A stretch of 64,000 bases of DNA from Cloeon dipterum (lineage: Eukaryota; Arthropoda; Insecta; Ephemeroptera; Baetidae). How positions within the stretch are numbered: position 1 is the first letter of the stretch; each line of letters starts with the position of its first letter. This document shows, piece by piece, positions 62,201-64,000 of this stretch. The translations under genes and the position numbers were made by a program. Location of the stretch: positions 9,548,001 to 9,612,000 of the forward strand of contig NC_088786.1 of assembly GCF_949628265.1 (NCBI RefSeq), given 5' to 3'. The notes below the pieces were generated by a model that saw only the letters and a program-made list of their open reading frames with translations, did no database searches and had not been told where the DNA came from.

Positions 62201-64000
62201 TGGCTAAGAAAATTGCGACGAATTTGCTCGAGTGTGCACAACAGCAGCATTCGCGTATACATCCTGTCTGCGCGTCTCCTTTTCCCAGGGTGAAAAGAAG
62301 CAGCGCGCCTCGGCGTGTGGCGCAAAATACAAAAGGGCCGGCGCCGCCGCTGTACTCAACTAACAAAGGGGTAATCAGGGAAGCAATTGCATAGAAAATT
62401 CACGAGCAAATGGCCCGAAACTTAACATTGTCGTGGAGGGAAGAGTGCACACAGGGAAAAATCTGCCCACAGACACACACACACATATATACAAAATGGG
62501 CCCAGCCTGAAAGAAAGAAAAAGCACTTGGGGCGGTGAGCGTTTGCTATAAAGCAGCAGATAAGCCGAATGAATTCTCCGAGCCGAGCGCAGAGTGAAAC
62601 ACACAAAACAACACCCAGGAAACCTCTTCAAAGAAACAGAAGAACCAATTAACGAGATGAGCTCAGATTTTAATTCCGTGTGGCATGCAAAGCTTCTCTT
62701 TGAAGCTTGCAAAACAATTCAATCAATTAAATAGGTTTGGAATGAAATGTTGTACTAGAGAATCGCAATGGAGGGCGTGCAACGGGGTTCAATACAATTC
62801 AAATGAAGCTGCTAGAAAATTAAATGGAAGGCTCTTTCCTGATTATTTCTGTCACTTTTGACTGGAGCAGAAATTAAAGTCACAAAAACAGTTTTAACGT
62901 AATCAGAAATTTAATACGCTTCGTTTGTTTATCTGCGCCGCCCGCGAGTTTACGAGCTAAAAATTGTGCCCCGGCAAGTATAATGTTGCTGGCATTGTTT
63001 GCTGCATTTTAAACAAGTTTGGGGCTGAACTTTGCCTCGCACCAAAGCAGCAGCGGCGGCGGAAGCAGCGAGATCTTCCGCATCGATCAATACTAGGCAC
63101 CAACGCCAGAGAGCAGCTCTGTGGAGAAGGGTCGTCGAGAGACAACGGCTTCCCACCTCTCGGCGTGTCACATCTGACTCGCAAAACTTTTTTATCACTT
63201 TAAAACGAGATCCAGCTGCCTGCCAGGCAAGGTGGAACGTTTTTTTCTCCGCCGCCGTTGCCGCCGTTGTGCGCGGGCGGAATGAAGCTTTCGAGCGAAA
63301 CAGCAATTAAGTGTCGCCGAAAAAGAGGTTCGGCGTGATTATTTCTGGCACCTTTGCGTCACGACAGGGTTGGCAAAAGGGTGACTAATTAATCAACTGA
63401 GATAATTTACCCAGAAAAATTGGAACATTTAAACAGCAGTTTTAAGAAATGTTAAAAACAGAAAGCACACTTTTCCACGCGTGGAAATTTTTGAAAACAA
63501 TTATGTTTCATTTTAATGTATTAATTTAGTATTTATCTCAATACTCCAAAGACTCTAAAAACCTATTCAAAAAATTAGATCACAGATTTAGAACATTTTA
63601 ATTGGGTGGTCTGTTGTGTTTCCCACTTTGAACCAGTTACAAGGTAAAATTCGTTTGCTGGATTAGTGCAAAAATTGGTGTCTGACAAGTTTTCACTACA
63701 CCATAAAAGCAACTTATTATGCTCAAGTCATCAGCTCCAACTTTTATTTCAATTTATTTAATTTAATACAATTTAAAAACATTTTTAAAAAGTCTTTACT
63801 CTCCAATTTTTTAAATTTTATTACAAATTTAATTTATAATATCAGGGAAAATTTTAATTCTTTGGGAACATTGCACAGACAGAGCTTAAAACCCTGTTCT
63901 TGGTATTTTTAACGTATATCTTTTTGGAATAAATAATGATGAAAAGCCAGTTTCAGTAGGGAAAATCCATCCAAATCAGTTCTGCGCGTCTCGGGAAATA

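Larger units (their letters stand above)
46870..64000 (-). other. At least 17 kb of non-coding sequence, probably 5' intron of sidestep-like gene
   Basis: Upstream of the Ig2 exon I find no exon for the first half of Ig2, Ig1 or the signal peptide. Open frames here are short, on both strands, with no known motifs. The longest, 57662-58243 (+), is rich in Ser/Arg/His with no domain. The stretch contains an LTR element (51766-53442), duplicated segments (48713-49370 and 55821-56210) and CA and GA microsatellites (54196-54219, 57248-57268). CpG-richer patches alternate with AT-rich DNA. Confidence 0.55.

Overview
The window is a piece of insect (arthropod) nuclear genome. Genes are split by GT..AG introns, small introns of about 55-80 nt sit beside introns of 9-17 kb, intergenic DNA is AT-rich, and the products (an insect-type UBASH3/ecdysteroid-phosphate phosphatase, a beta-nu-like integrin, a sidestep-family receptor) are typical of insects. 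I cannot place the species. All exon boundaries below were read by eye from splice signals, phase continuity and protein family conservation.

Gene-dense half (1-20 kb). On the + strand lies the 3' part of UBASH3 (194-3614). It converges on ETFB (- strand, 5103-3896), which is followed upstream on the same strand by SF3B2 (8370-5569). SF3B2 is head-to-head with an intronless ankyrin-repeat/SOCS-box gene (8964-10040, +). That gene converges on a complete 13-exon divergent integrin beta subunit (14820-10188, -), which is head-to-head with a complete four-exon DPY30 (15861-17233, +). DPY30 converges on a small three-exon gene of unknown function (18795-17994, -, 83 aa).

Receptor gene half (19-64 kb). 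The rest of the window belongs to one - strand gene, a sidestep-family immunoglobulin/FnIII transmembrane receptor. Ten coding exons are visible between 46869 and 19270, covering the second part of Ig2, then Ig3, Ig4, Ig5, FnIII, the membrane helix and a cytoplasmic tail ending in a PDZ ligand. Its first exons (signal peptide, Ig1, first part of Ig2) were not found and probably lie beyond position 64000, so 46870-64000 would be one long 5' intron. The introns hold microsatellites (including a 279-bp AC tract), a small LTR element with a tRNA-Trp primer site, a 182-bp element that is a perfect 79-bp inverted repeat with 10-bp flanking direct repeats, a 124-bp MITE-like element, duplicated segments and a possible SINE.

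Functionally the genes are an ordinary mixture: mitochondrial electron transfer (ETFB), splicing (SF3B2), chromatin methylation (DPY30), ubiquitin ligase adaptor (ASB), adhesion (integrin), axon guidance (sidestep) and steroid/phosphotyrosine phosphatase (UBASH3). I see no operon-like shared pathway. The items most worth a second look are the perfect hairpin element, the mosaic LTR element, the unknown 83-aa gene, and the stop-free in-frame intron and unusual tail of the integrin.
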